Shown here piece by piece: positions 55,165 through 63,274 of a stretch of 64,000 bases of DNA. The position numbers and the translations under genes were made by a program. Positions within the stretch are counted from its first letter, which is position 1. Each line of letters starts with the position of its first letter. The stretch covers positions 682,001-746,000 of the forward strand of contig NZ_CP162142.1 of the NCBI RefSeq assembly GCF_040833965.1, written 5' to 3'. The stretch is from Leptospira sp. WS39.C2 (GTDB taxonomy: Bacteria > Spirochaetota > Leptospiria > Leptospirales > Leptospiraceae). The notes below the pieces were generated by a model, which made no database searches, had not been told where the DNA came from, and was given only the letters and a program-made list of their open reading frames with translations.

Positions 55165-55995
55165 TTGGATTTTTTTCGAGGATTATATATCATTCCATGG
55201 AGTAAAAATTATATCTCCATAAGTTTAGATGTAATCATCGTTGCATTTTTAATTTACAAAACTTATACAACTCTACGAAGAACAAGAGGTATCCAACTAT
55301 TATTTGGTGTGGGAATTATTTGGATTTCAGGGAGTTTAGCTGAATACTTAGGATTCGAATTGCTTGAATGGATCTTAACCAATATTCGTCCTGCTTTGGT
55401 GTTTGCCATCATAGTACTTTTGCAACCAGAATTACGACGACTCACCGGTGATTTAGCACGAATAAGACTCCTGAGATTGTTTTTTCTGAAACCAACTTTT
55501 GATTTAGATCCCATTATTGAAGCCGTGCGGGCCATGTCTCAAGAAAAAATTGGCTCCATCATTGTCCTTGTAAAAGACATAAGTTTGAAGGACATTTCTG
55601 AAAACGCGGTGCCAATGGATTCCATTGTGACATCAGAAATTTTGCAAACTATCTTTTTTAAAAATTCACCTTTACATGATGGTGCCGTCATCATTGAACA
55701 AAACCGAATTGTTTGTGCCGCGTCTTATTTGCCGATGAGTAGTTCTGTTGAAATATCCACATTGGGAGCAAGGCATAGATCAGCACTAGGCCTATCGGAA
55801 GAAACAGATTCGATCATCATTGTTACTTCGGAAGAAACTGGTGACATCACAATCTGTTATGAAGGTGAAATGATCCATCCAGTGAAACCTTTAGAGTTAA
55901 AAGCACTCGTGAGTGGCCTAATGTCTGGTAATAAAAAAGTAAAAGACGAGTCCCAAAGAAAAACCAAAGAAAAAGATTCCGGAGTCATTATATGA
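55165..55995 (+). CDS. cdaA: Diadenylate cyclase CdaA
   Basis: 276 residues from TTG 55165 (AGGAA 6 bases upstream). It makes cyclic di-AMP from two ATP. Three N-terminal membrane helices (about 10-85) precede the DAC domain with active-site NSPLHDGAVII (DGA) and GARHRSALGLSEETDSIII (RHR). The C-terminus is Lys/Glu-rich. In many bacteria cdaA sits next to ybbR and glmM; here ybbR follows with a 4-base overlap and glmM is missing, while dapAB precede. Confidence 0.95.
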   Translation: MDFFRGLYIIPWSKNYISISLDVIIVAFLIYKTYTTLRRTRGIQLLFGVGIIWISGSLAEYLGFELLEWILTNIRPALVFAIIVLLQPELRRLTGDLARIRLLRLFFLKPTFDLDPIIEAVRAMSQEKIGSIIVLVKDISLKDISENAVPMDSIVTSEILQTIFFKNSPLHDGAVIIEQNRIVCAASYLPMSSSVEISTLGARHRSALGLSEETDSIIIVTSEETGDITICYEGEMIHPVKPLELKALVSGLMSGNKKVKDESQRKTKEKDSGVII

Positions 55996-57038
55996 TTTTG
56001 AAATTATTTGGTAAAGTGGTTCGGAACTGGAAAGCAAAGTTCATTTCCCTCATCATCGCAAGTATCTTTTATGTAAATTTACAAAACTCAAAAGTTTTAA
56101 TTAAAACTGTAAATGTTCCTATCGACTATCCAAAGTTATCTGGGAATTTGAGTTACTCTAAAAATCCAGAAAAAACCATCCCAGTTCGTGTGGAGGGTTT
56201 AAAAGATGTTGTGAACTATTATTCTCAATTTATGAAAGCTGTCATCGATCCAGAAGATGTCCAGTTGGGTGTCACAGAAGTACCTATCAAAAAAATTGTT
56301 GGTGTACCTAGTGGAGTAAAGGTTACAAAACTGAAAAAAACTGTGCCTGTTGAAATTGAATCCAGGGGTCTCAAAGTAGTTCCTATTGAGGTGGTATTCG
56401 AAGGTAACCCACCACCAAACTTTGAAAAATTAACTCAGATACTAAGCCCACAAAAAGTAACTCTTAGCGGAAAACCACAAGATTTAGAAAAAATAGGTAA
56501 AGTTGTTTTGCCTGAGATTTCGCTTGTAGACCGAAAAGAACCATTCGCCAAAACAGTCAAAATTCCAGACCTACCCAAAGGTGTCACTGTACTTGGTTCT
56601 CGTGATGTCACCGTGAATGTCAATATCATCCCACTTTCTTATAAAACAGGAGAACAAACAGCGGCAGGGATTCCCATTGTTTGTTCCGGTTTAGATCCAA
56701 AACTAGATGTAGAACTATCAGAAGAACAAGTTGCAATTCGGTATTTTTCAATCAAACCAATTCGTTCGGCACAAATCCTAACAGGCATTACAGCGCAAGT
56801 TCCATGTAATTATATCTTTGATCCCATCAAAAACAAAATTGTTCCAGAATTACAACCTCAGGTTGCAAAAGTTCGGATCATCAAAAACAAAGATCTAAAA
56901 GGGATTGAAATTTTACAAATCAGCCCAGAAAAAATCGAAATTCGATACAAAATTAAAGACCAGGGAATTGATTCTGATCCAGCGGATGATGGAACAGGGA
57001 TGGAAGGACCAATGATTGATCCTTCCGATCGTTCTTAA
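55992..57038 (+). CDS. cdaR: CdaA regulator, YbbR-domain protein
   Basis: 348 residues. One N-terminal membrane helix (AKFISLIIASIFYVNL) anchors three to four extracytoplasmic YbbR repeats: VNVPIDYPKLSGNLSYS, VEGLKDVVNYYSQFMKAVID, ILSPQKVTLSGKPQDLEKIG, and a last repeat with ILTGITAQVPCN and LQISPEKIEIRYK. In other bacteria this protein binds CdaA and modulates c-di-AMP output. It overlaps cdaA by 4 bases. The C-terminal tail is acidic (SDPADDGTGMEGP). The stop lies within a hairpin. Confidence 0.9.
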   Translation: MILKLFGKVVRNWKAKFISLIIASIFYVNLQNSKVLIKTVNVPIDYPKLSGNLSYSKNPEKTIPVRVEGLKDVVNYYSQFMKAVIDPEDVQLGVTEVPIKKIVGVPSGVKVTKLKKTVPVEIESRGLKVVPIEVVFEGNPPPNFEKLTQILSPQKVTLSGKPQDLEKIGKVVLPEISLVDRKEPFAKTVKIPDLPKGVTVLGSRDVTVNVNIIPLSYKTGEQTAAGIPIVCSGLDPKLDVELSEEQVAIRYFSIKPIRSAQILTGITAQVPCNYIFDPIKNKIVPELQPQVAKVRIIKNKDLKGIEILQISPEKIEIRYKIKDQGIDSDPADDGTGMEGPMIDPSDRS

Positions 57039-57071
57039 AGATCATTTATATTGATTATAAGTGATCTTTAA
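57035..57071. terminator. Terminator-like hairpin between convergent genes
   Basis: TTAAAGATCA (57035-57044) pairs perfectly with TGATCTTTAA (57062-57071) around a 17-base loop. The arm includes the stop codon of cdaR. There is no T-run, so termination is uncertain. It lies between convergent genes. Confidence 0.5.
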
Positions 57072-57117
57072 AAATTTCTAAATAGACTGAACTATCTGTT
57101 GTTAGTTGCTAGTTTTA

Positions 57118-58014
57118 TTACTTTAGAAATTCGTAAATTTCCTTATAACTTTCATCTGGATTTTCCCACATCGGGTAATGTCCGATATTTGGCCAACGGA
57201 TGAGTTTTTTGTTTTTGATAGGAAGTCTTTCGATTTCATCTGCTAAATGGCTTCCACTCACTGGATCTTCTCCTCCATTGATAAATAGCAAAGGAACTTC
57301 TGTTTCTAAAAGTGCATTTTTCCATCTGTCACCATGTAACCTTCTTTCCACGATGTACTTTAAAAGTTTATGCGGGATGAGGATTTTATTCGGGTAGGTG
57401 ATGAGTTTCCATAAAACAGAGATTTCTTTTTCCGTAGGTTTTGTATCCTTTCCGAAAACATCACTAAAGGCCACACCAAATTTTTTTTCATCATAAAACC
57501 TCGCAAGAATTGCACCTAAGATTGGTGTTGCGAGTAGTTTTTGTTTGAAGGTGGGTCTGTGTAAATGTGGGAAAAGTCCACCGTTAAAAAACACAGCACC
57601 ATCTATTTCATATTTACGTTCTTTGCGTTCTAAATGGCGTGCAAGGATTTCCTGTCCTACACTCACCGCATAATCATGGAATACGAATTTTACTCGTTTG
57701 AGAGCATTTTTTTCGATAAAAGATTCAATGATATCTGTTTGTTCCATCAAAGTATATTTATGTTTGATAGGTTTTGAAGAATATCCAAAGCCTAAAAAGT
57801 CGATGGAGATTGTATTAAAATACCTAGTTAAACCATTAAAGATTTTTGAATAATCCCATGACGATGTTGGAAATCCATGAAGTAGAATTAAATTTTGCCC
57901 TCTACCTTCTTGGATATAGAAGATTTGGAATTTTTTATATTCAAAAAATTTACCTGAGGCCAACCATTCGGTAGCGTTCTTTTTTGGAAAATTAAGATCT
58001 AACATATCCGACAT
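57118..58014 (-). CDS. Alpha/beta hydrolase resembling MEST/PEG1
   Basis: 298 residues from ATG 58014 (TTG 58041 and ATG 58005 also possible; no clear ribosome site). Canonical hydrolase features: oxyanion loop LLHGFPTSSWDYS, nucleophile elbow FHDYAVSVGQEIL with Asp, and C-terminal His in NIGHYPMWENP. Asp rather than Ser points to epoxide hydrolase/haloalkane dehalogenase-like chemistry. The FFNGGLFPHLHRPTFKQKLL stretch closely resembles that of the eukaryotic MEST protein (NGGIFPETHRPLLLQKLL). Substrate unknown, cytoplasmic. Confidence 0.75.
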   Translation of the reverse strand: MSDMLDLNFPKKNATEWLASGKFFEYKKFQIFYIQEGRGQNLILLHGFPTSSWDYSKIFNGLTRYFNTISIDFLGFGYSSKPIKHKYTLMEQTDIIESFIEKNALKRVKFVFHDYAVSVGQEILARHLERKERKYEIDGAVFFNGGLFPHLHRPTFKQKLLATPILGAILARFYDEKKFGVAFSDVFGKDTKPTEKEISVLWKLITYPNKILIPHKLLKYIVERRLHGDRWKNALLETEVPLLFINGGEDPVSGSHLADEIERLPIKNKKLIRWPNIGHYPMWENPDESYKEIYEFLK

Positions 58015-58091
58015 AGCACAACATTTCAGGAAGTGAGTCAAATAGAAGAATTTGCTATTTTCTCAATATTTCAAAGCCGATCTTATATAAG

Positions 58092-60653
58092 ATGGAATCA
58101 TATTCTCTAATTTATTTTGTAAAACCGGAGGGAGTAATATCCAATTGGGAATATTTCTGGTACCAAATCCCTTATGGAGCACCAGGAATACTCACCTTTG
58201 TTGTCGGTTTATTTTTAAGTTATTTTGCGTTTCAAAAGTTTCGTAAATCAAAAGAGGACAATCGGTATTTTCATCTCAACTTAACGATTTCTTTTATTAG
58301 TTTTGGTTGTGTGGGTCTTGTATTAACCACAAGAGCTTGGATCCAAGACGTAGAAACACTTGTTTTGTGGAATGATTTATTATACTTCCTTGTAGCACCA
58401 CTCGCACCAACTGCCTTTTACCTTGCATACCACATGACGGGGAAACAAAGTAAACTGTTATTATATTATTCGTATGTTTGTTGGTTTGCAAGTTTTGTTT
58501 TGTATTTAGGTGTGATTCTCGGTAAAGGTTTTGAAACAACCGTTTTTGAATTCACGTTTGGAAAATACCCAAGGGGAAGTGCCTTTGTCAGACCATGGGG
58601 AATTCTTGCACCACTGGGATATTTTTTACTCATCCTTCCTTCATTTATCAAACATTATAAATATATTCGAAAACATTACCACTTAACATTATTTCATGGT
58701 GTGAATTTACTTTTTTTACTCACAACGTTAAACGCACCTAGTATCTTGGGATTCAAAGTGTATCCAGGTGGTTTCTTTTTATTCATTCCAATGTTATTAG
58801 TCGCCTATGGAGTGTTCCGCTCTGATTTTTTTGATGTGAATGAATTATTGTTCCAAAAGAATGGAATGTTCTACTTCCTGTTCGCCTTACTTTCTTTTGT
58901 ATTGATTTTTATTTCTTTTGGAGTTTCGTTTGGTCTTTCACCAAATGCTTACGAATCTGCAAAATGGTACCCTTGGGGTATACCTCCCGTATTGTCTGTG
59001 TTTGGCGCAGTGTTTTTGTCAATCATAGTGGCGGGAGCAAATCCTTCTGCTAGGATCAACCAACTTTGTGCGTTTGCCCTGATTCTAACAGGGTTTTACG
59101 TCATCCAATCCGTACCTCTTAAATTAAATATTTCCTATGTAGTACAACTTCGGATTTCACAAATGACATTCGTTGCCTTTGCATTTGCTCCAAGCATTAT
59201 GGTGAGGCTTGTTTTCGAAGCCATAGGACAAAAATCACCTGTTTGGTTGAAATGGATCGATTTACTTTGTATCACCGCTGCGATACTGGCACCTTCTCCT
59301 TATTTGTTTGTAGGGTATTTTGATTACCCATGGTCGCGCGTACACCACGGAGGTCCTGCGGAATTATTAGTTGGGATTAATGGAGCGATTGCACTGCTTT
59401 TAGTTTTATTTACCTTCCTTCGGAATAAAGAGTATATCAACTTTGCATCCAAGTGGATCATTGGATCCTTTTTATTATCAGCCTTATTACTCCTTGCTGC
59501 TTTGTTACCAAGCCATGGAATTCCAATTTATCCGATTGCTGATTTTCAATTCATCCCTGCGTTTTTACTAGGTTATGCGGTACTTAGGCATGGTGCCTTG
59601 TCTTTGGAAGGGCGAACCATCCAACTAAGCCAAAGGTTAGCAAACCTTGGTCTTATCACCATGGCGATCGCAGCGATTTTGTATTTTCCACTCATTCGAG
59701 AACAATACGGCGTGGGTGAGTCTGCATTCCATCTCACCATGATTGTTTTGCCTCTTGTTCTTTTTAATTATCTAGTTGTTTACATTATGTCGAGGCCACT
59801 TGCTGAAGAACTTGATATCAGTTATTTTTTGTTAGATTTAGAAAAACAAAAAGCAGATGAAGAGAGAGAAAAGGCACTCATTGCACAAGACAAAGCAGAA
59901 GAAGCAAGAGAAGAATCTGAGAAACTTTTATTAAACATCTTACCTTACAAAGTAGCACAAGAACTGAAATCAAAGGGAAGTGTGAATCCTGTTCGTTTTG
60001 AAAATGCTACTGTATTATTCACAGACTTCAAAGGTTTTACGAAAGTAGCAGAAGGGATGGATGAACAAAGTCTCATTGAGGAACTTGATGCTTGTTTCAC
60101 ACAATTTGATGAAATCATCCTTCGTAATAATTTAGAGAAACTAAAAACCATCGGAGACAGTTATATGTGTGCTGGTGGTTTGCCTGTGGAAAACCGAACC
60201 AGTGCCATTGACGCTTGTTTGGCGGCTCTCGAAATCCAAAGTTTTATGAACCAATTGAAAGAAATCAAAACTGCCTTAAACCTTCCCTTTTGGGAATTAC
60301 GATTGGGAATCCATACGGGTCCTGTTGTCGCAGGGGTTGTAGGCCGGTTTAAGTTTGCCTATGACATTTGGGGTGATACGGTGAACACAGCATCACGAAT
60401 GGAGTCAGGTGGGGAAACTGGAAAAATCAATGTTTCCAAAGAAACCTATGAGCTTGTGAAGTATTTTTTTGAAACGGATTACCGAGGGAAAATCCATGGG
60501 AAAAATAAGGGTGATTTGGATATGTACTTTGTCCACCGCCTAAGGCCTCGTTATTCGCAAGACCCAGACGGTAAGGCACCTAACCAATACTTCCGAGAAG
60601 TATATGCTCGGATTTCTCGTGGTGCCAATATACGTTGGAAAAAAGAATCCTAA
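58092..60653 (+). CDS. Polytopic class III adenylate cyclase
   Basis: 853 residues. About 14-15 membrane helices fill residues 1-570 in two blocks. A coiled coil (LEKQKADEEREKALIAQDKA onward) then leads to a class III cyclase domain (about 625-800). Metal aspartates lie in VLFTDFKGF and IGDSYM. Base-selecting Lys (KLKTIGD) and Asp (YDIWGD) specify adenine, and transition-state Asn/Arg lie in VNTASRMES. The product should be cAMP. The large membrane part is probably a sensor; it matches no domain I can name with confidence. Confidence 0.85.
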   Translation: MESYSLIYFVKPEGVISNWEYFWYQIPYGAPGILTFVVGLFLSYFAFQKFRKSKEDNRYFHLNLTISFISFGCVGLVLTTRAWIQDVETLVLWNDLLYFLVAPLAPTAFYLAYHMTGKQSKLLLYYSYVCWFASFVLYLGVILGKGFETTVFEFTFGKYPRGSAFVRPWGILAPLGYFLLILPSFIKHYKYIRKHYHLTLFHGVNLLFLLTTLNAPSILGFKVYPGGFFLFIPMLLVAYGVFRSDFFDVNELLFQKNGMFYFLFALLSFVLIFISFGVSFGLSPNAYESAKWYPWGIPPVLSVFGAVFLSIIVAGANPSARINQLCAFALILTGFYVIQSVPLKLNISYVVQLRISQMTFVAFAFAPSIMVRLVFEAIGQKSPVWLKWIDLLCITAAILAPSPYLFVGYFDYPWSRVHHGGPAELLVGINGAIALLLVLFTFLRNKEYINFASKWIIGSFLLSALLLLAALLPSHGIPIYPIADFQFIPAFLLGYAVLRHGALSLEGRTIQLSQRLANLGLITMAIAAILYFPLIREQYGVGESAFHLTMIVLPLVLFNYLVVYIMSRPLAEELDISYFLLDLEKQKADEEREKALIAQDKAEEAREESEKLLLNILPYKVAQELKSKGSVNPVRFENATVLFTDFKGFTKVAEGMDEQSLIEELDACFTQFDEIILRNNLEKLKTIGDSYMCAGGLPVENRTSAIDACLAALEIQSFMNQLKEIKTALNLPFWELRLGIHTGPVVAGVVGRFKFAYDIWGDTVNTASRMESGGETGKINVSKETYELVKYFFETDYRGKIHGKNKGDLDMYFVHRLRPRYSQDPDGKAPNQYFREVYARISRGANIRWKKES

Positions 60654-60680
60654 CGGTTACTTGTTAAAGTATCAGTTAAC

Positions 60681-62381
60681 TTAAGTTTGTTCCTCTTCTG
60701 CAAGCCATGTTCGCAGTAGCTGAGCCACATCCTCTGGTTTTTCTTTTGCCAAGTTGATCGCATTTTCGAGAAGTTCTCGTCTGAGTTTTTCGTCGAGGGA
60801 GAGTTCGACTTCAGCTCCCCCTTCGTCCATCACTCGGAGTGCTGCTTCCCTCATCATTTGTTGTTGGGCAGCAAGTTCTTCTTCTCGGAGTCTTCTTCTT
60901 CTTGCGATTTCTTTTTTGATCGCACGATACACTAAAATGGCAAGGATGAGTAAGATGAGAATCACAAGGGATGCAATCACCATGTTACGGATTGCACGTT
61001 GTCTTTGGAATTCTTCATCTTCTAAACGGAATTGTTCGGTTCTATCTTTTGGGATAGTGATGACACTTATTTGGTCACCACGTGATCTTGTGTAACCAAT
61101 GGCTGCTTCTAAGTTTTTACGAATGAGTTTAAGGTCTGGTTCCGCAACAGGGATGTACTTACGATCATAACCCATTCCGTCTTCTCTTTCTTTACGTTCC
61201 CAAACTCCATCCACAACCACAGACAAACCAATTTTTTCGATTTTCCATGGTTGGCGTTTGATGTCTTTCACACGTTTGTTGAATTCGTAGTTATTGATAT
61301 TTTCGTCTTTGGAATACTCAGCTTTTTGGTAGTCTGTATCTTTGTATCCAGGAGGAAGGTTTGGTTCCGTACCTGCAGGTCCATCAGGAGTAAATCCTCT
61401 TCCTTTAAAGGATTCTTTTGTTTCTTTGGAAGATACTTTTAACGAATAACCATCAACAAGCTTTCGTTCGTTATACGGTGTATCTGGGTTATCTTCTTCA
61501 GCAACAACTGGTAATACTTCATTTTCTGTTAAGGATTCTTGGTCCCAGTTAAAAGAATATTCAAATCGAGTGATATCCACTCGGTCTTCTCCACCCAAAT
61601 ACCAACGTAAAGTGTTACGGATGTCGATGAGGCGTTTGACACGTTCCTCTTCTTCGATCCTTAGTTTCTCTTGGACAATTCGTAATTCTAATCTTTCTTT
61701 TTCTAAGTCTTCTTCAAAATCAGATATGATTTTTCCATCTGGATCTGCAACACTTACGTTTTCTGGTTTGAGTTTAGGAACTGCTCTTGCAACTAAGTTC
61801 ACAATCCCTTTGATTTCTTTTTTGCTAATGCCTTCCACACCTGGACGGAAATGTAAGATCACACTGGCTTTTACAGGGTAGGAGTTTGATTCAAACAAAT
61901 CCCCCTCTGGGATGGCAATGTTCACATCTGCTTTTTCAATCGGTCGTAAGGTGTTAAGCGACTTCTCAATCGCTCCCTTTAAAGCTCTATATTTTTTGAT
62001 GTCTTTATCAAACTGAGTCTCTGTGAATTTTTCAATATCAAAGAGTTCCCAACCAGTGACACCAGCTGGAATTAGATTCTCTTGTGCGAGTTTGGTTACA
62101 ATTTCTTGCCTTTGGTCGGGATCCACTGTGATAACACTTGTTTCGCTAGAACCATAGGAATAACCAAGGGCATCTAATTTTTTTGTGACTTCAGAGAAGT
62201 CTTTAGAATCCAAGTCTTTGAAAAGAACCACTCGGTTCCTTTGGGAGGAGACATTGGAGAGAATGATGACGGCCACCACTACCACTGCAAGCACCCCAGC
62301 CAAAATCATTTTTTTGGTTTTGTCGAGTTTGTTGAATAACTCTTTTAGATTGTCGATGATCTTTTGCAGTGGTTCAGGCAT
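60681..62381 (-). CDS. fliF: Flagellar MS-ring protein FliF
   Basis: 566 residues from ATG 62381 (ACGAGG 9 bases upstream); the frame continues to 62489 but without flagellar similarity. The N-terminal helix ([17 protein letters not shown]) is followed by ring-building domains ([22 protein letters not shown] is residues about 45-66, split; [22 protein letters not shown] likewise). A long charged linker (about 300-420) and a C-terminal helix ([21 protein letters not shown]) come next. The tail, with [17 protein letters not shown], binds FliG. It anchors the periplasmic flagellar motor. No fliG or fliE is next to it. Confidence 0.95.
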   Translation of the reverse strand: MPEPLQKIIDNLKELFNKLDKTKKMILAGVLAVVVVAVIILSNVSSQRNRVVLFKDLDSKDFSEVTKKLDALGYSYGSSETSVITVDPDQRQEIVTKLAQENLIPAGVTGWELFDIEKFTETQFDKDIKKYRALKGAIEKSLNTLRPIEKADVNIAIPEGDLFESNSYPVKASVILHFRPGVEGISKKEIKGIVNLVARAVPKLKPENVSVADPDGKIISDFEEDLEKERLELRIVQEKLRIEEEERVKRLIDIRNTLRWYLGGEDRVDITRFEYSFNWDQESLTENEVLPVVAEEDNPDTPYNERKLVDGYSLKVSSKETKESFKGRGFTPDGPAGTEPNLPPGYKDTDYQKAEYSKDENINNYEFNKRVKDIKRQPWKIEKIGLSVVVDGVWERKEREDGMGYDRKYIPVAEPDLKLIRKNLEAAIGYTRSRGDQISVITIPKDRTEQFRLEDEEFQRQRAIRNMVIASLVILILLILAILVYRAIKKEIARRRRLREEELAAQQQMMREAALRVMDEGGAEVELSLDEKLRRELLENAINLAKEKPEDVAQLLRTWLAEEEQT

Positions 62382-62590
62382 AGTTCGGGCCTCGTAGAGA
62401 TTTGAGACATAATGCCATGAAATCCCCGAAATGTACAAGTACTTTTCGGGGGGAAGGTGGGAATTGAACGGGTGAATGTGAATTTGCATAGGAGATTGTG
62501 GAGTTCCAATTCCTGGGTTCCATTGTCCGAAACGTCTGTAGTAAGCAGAGGTGGTTTAGTTAAATCCTCCATGGGAAGGATAATTAATTT

Positions 62591-62619
62591 TTGACGAATC
62601 GGACATACTATCGTATGCT
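62591..62619 (+). promoter_or_regulatory. Candidate vapBC promoter, possibly leaderless
   Basis: TTGACG (62591-62596) and TATGCT (62614-62619) are 17 bases apart. Transcription would start at about 62626, essentially at the vapB ATG (62627). An interrupted palindrome, ATAC-TATC-GTAT (62605-62616), overlaps the -10 and could be an autoregulatory operator. Confidence 0.4.
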
Positions 62620-62626
62620 AAATCGT

Positions 62627-62842
62627 ATGAAGGTAACTGCAATTCTCCCTGATGATTTAATCACTGACGTTCAAAAATACACTCAAGGTAAAAATATTAC
62701 AGATTCCTTGCAAAAGGCACTTTCTGAGTGGGTCAAACTTGCAAAGGTAAAAAAGCTGAATGAAAAATTGAAAAAAAAACCACTGAGTTTTTCAGAAGAT
62801 TTTTCGGCGGAAACAATTAGAAAAATGAATCGATCACAATGA
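62627..62842 (+). CDS. VapB-like antitoxin
   Basis: 71 residues from ATG 62627 (upstream ATGs at 62615 and before would put the promoter inside the gene). A short beta strand (MKVTAILPDDL) then helices (ITDSLQKALSEWVKLAKV) suggest a ribbon-helix-helix DNA-binding fold. The basic/acidic C-terminal tail (FSEDFSAETIRKMNRS) would wrap the toxin. It overlaps the toxin gene by 4 bases. It would neutralise the toxin and repress the pair. Confidence 0.78.
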   Translation: MKVTAILPDDLITDVQKYTQGKNITDSLQKALSEWVKLAKVKKLNEKLKKKPLSFSEDFSAETIRKMNRSQ

Positions 62843-63219
62843 TTTTAGTAGATACATCGGTTTGGATTGAATTTTTTCGGGGGAAGGAACCTTTTTTATC
62901 TGAATTGATCACTTTGATTGAAACATCTGAAGTGTTTGCTCATGAAGTTGTATTTGGTGAAATTTTACAAGGATGTAAAAATAAAACGGAACTCGAGTTT
63001 GTATTAGAGTATTGGGAAAGTTTAAATCGGATTGTATCCAATGGTTCCTTTATCAACGCAGGATCCCTTTCATTTGAAAAAAAATATTTTGAATATGAAA
63101 TTGGATTGGTTGATTCAATCTTAATATATGAAACCAAAATGAGAAATTGTAAACTTTGGACACTCGATAAAAAATTACTTAAAGTCTTGGATGTTTCCTA
63201 TATTTACCAAAGGCCGTAA
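62839..63219 (+). CDS. vapC: VapC-like PIN-domain toxin
   Basis: 126 residues, a complete PIN endoribonuclease domain. Acidic metal ligands are Asp5 in ILVDTSVWIEFF, Glu42 in HEVVFGEILQG, Asp in GLVDSILIYETK and Asp in LWTLDKKLL, all present, so it should be active. VapC toxins cut tRNA or rRNA. Translation is coupled to vapB through ATGA. The stop codon is embedded in a hairpin. Confidence 0.9.
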   Translation: MILVDTSVWIEFFRGKEPFLSELITLIETSEVFAHEVVFGEILQGCKNKTELEFVLEYWESLNRIVSNGSFINAGSLSFEKKYFEYEIGLVDSILIYETKMRNCKLWTLDKKLLKVLDVSYIYQRP

Positions 63220-63242
63220 TTGCTGTGTAAAACAGCAATTAC
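63216..63242. terminator. Perfect 11-bp hairpin at the vapC stop
   Basis: GTAATTGCTGT-GTAAA-ACAGCAATTAC: an 11-bp perfect stem whose 5' arm covers the vapC stop codon. No T-run follows, so it may terminate weakly or protect the 3' end between convergent genes. Confidence 0.6.
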
Positions 63243-63274
63243 ATGATGTGCTTCGGAAATTTACTTAAGGATTC

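Noticed and set aside
62382..62489. 36-residue N-terminal extension of FliF
   Set aside because: His/Tyr-rich, without similarity to FliF, while ATG 62381 has a good ribosome site and the usual N-terminus.
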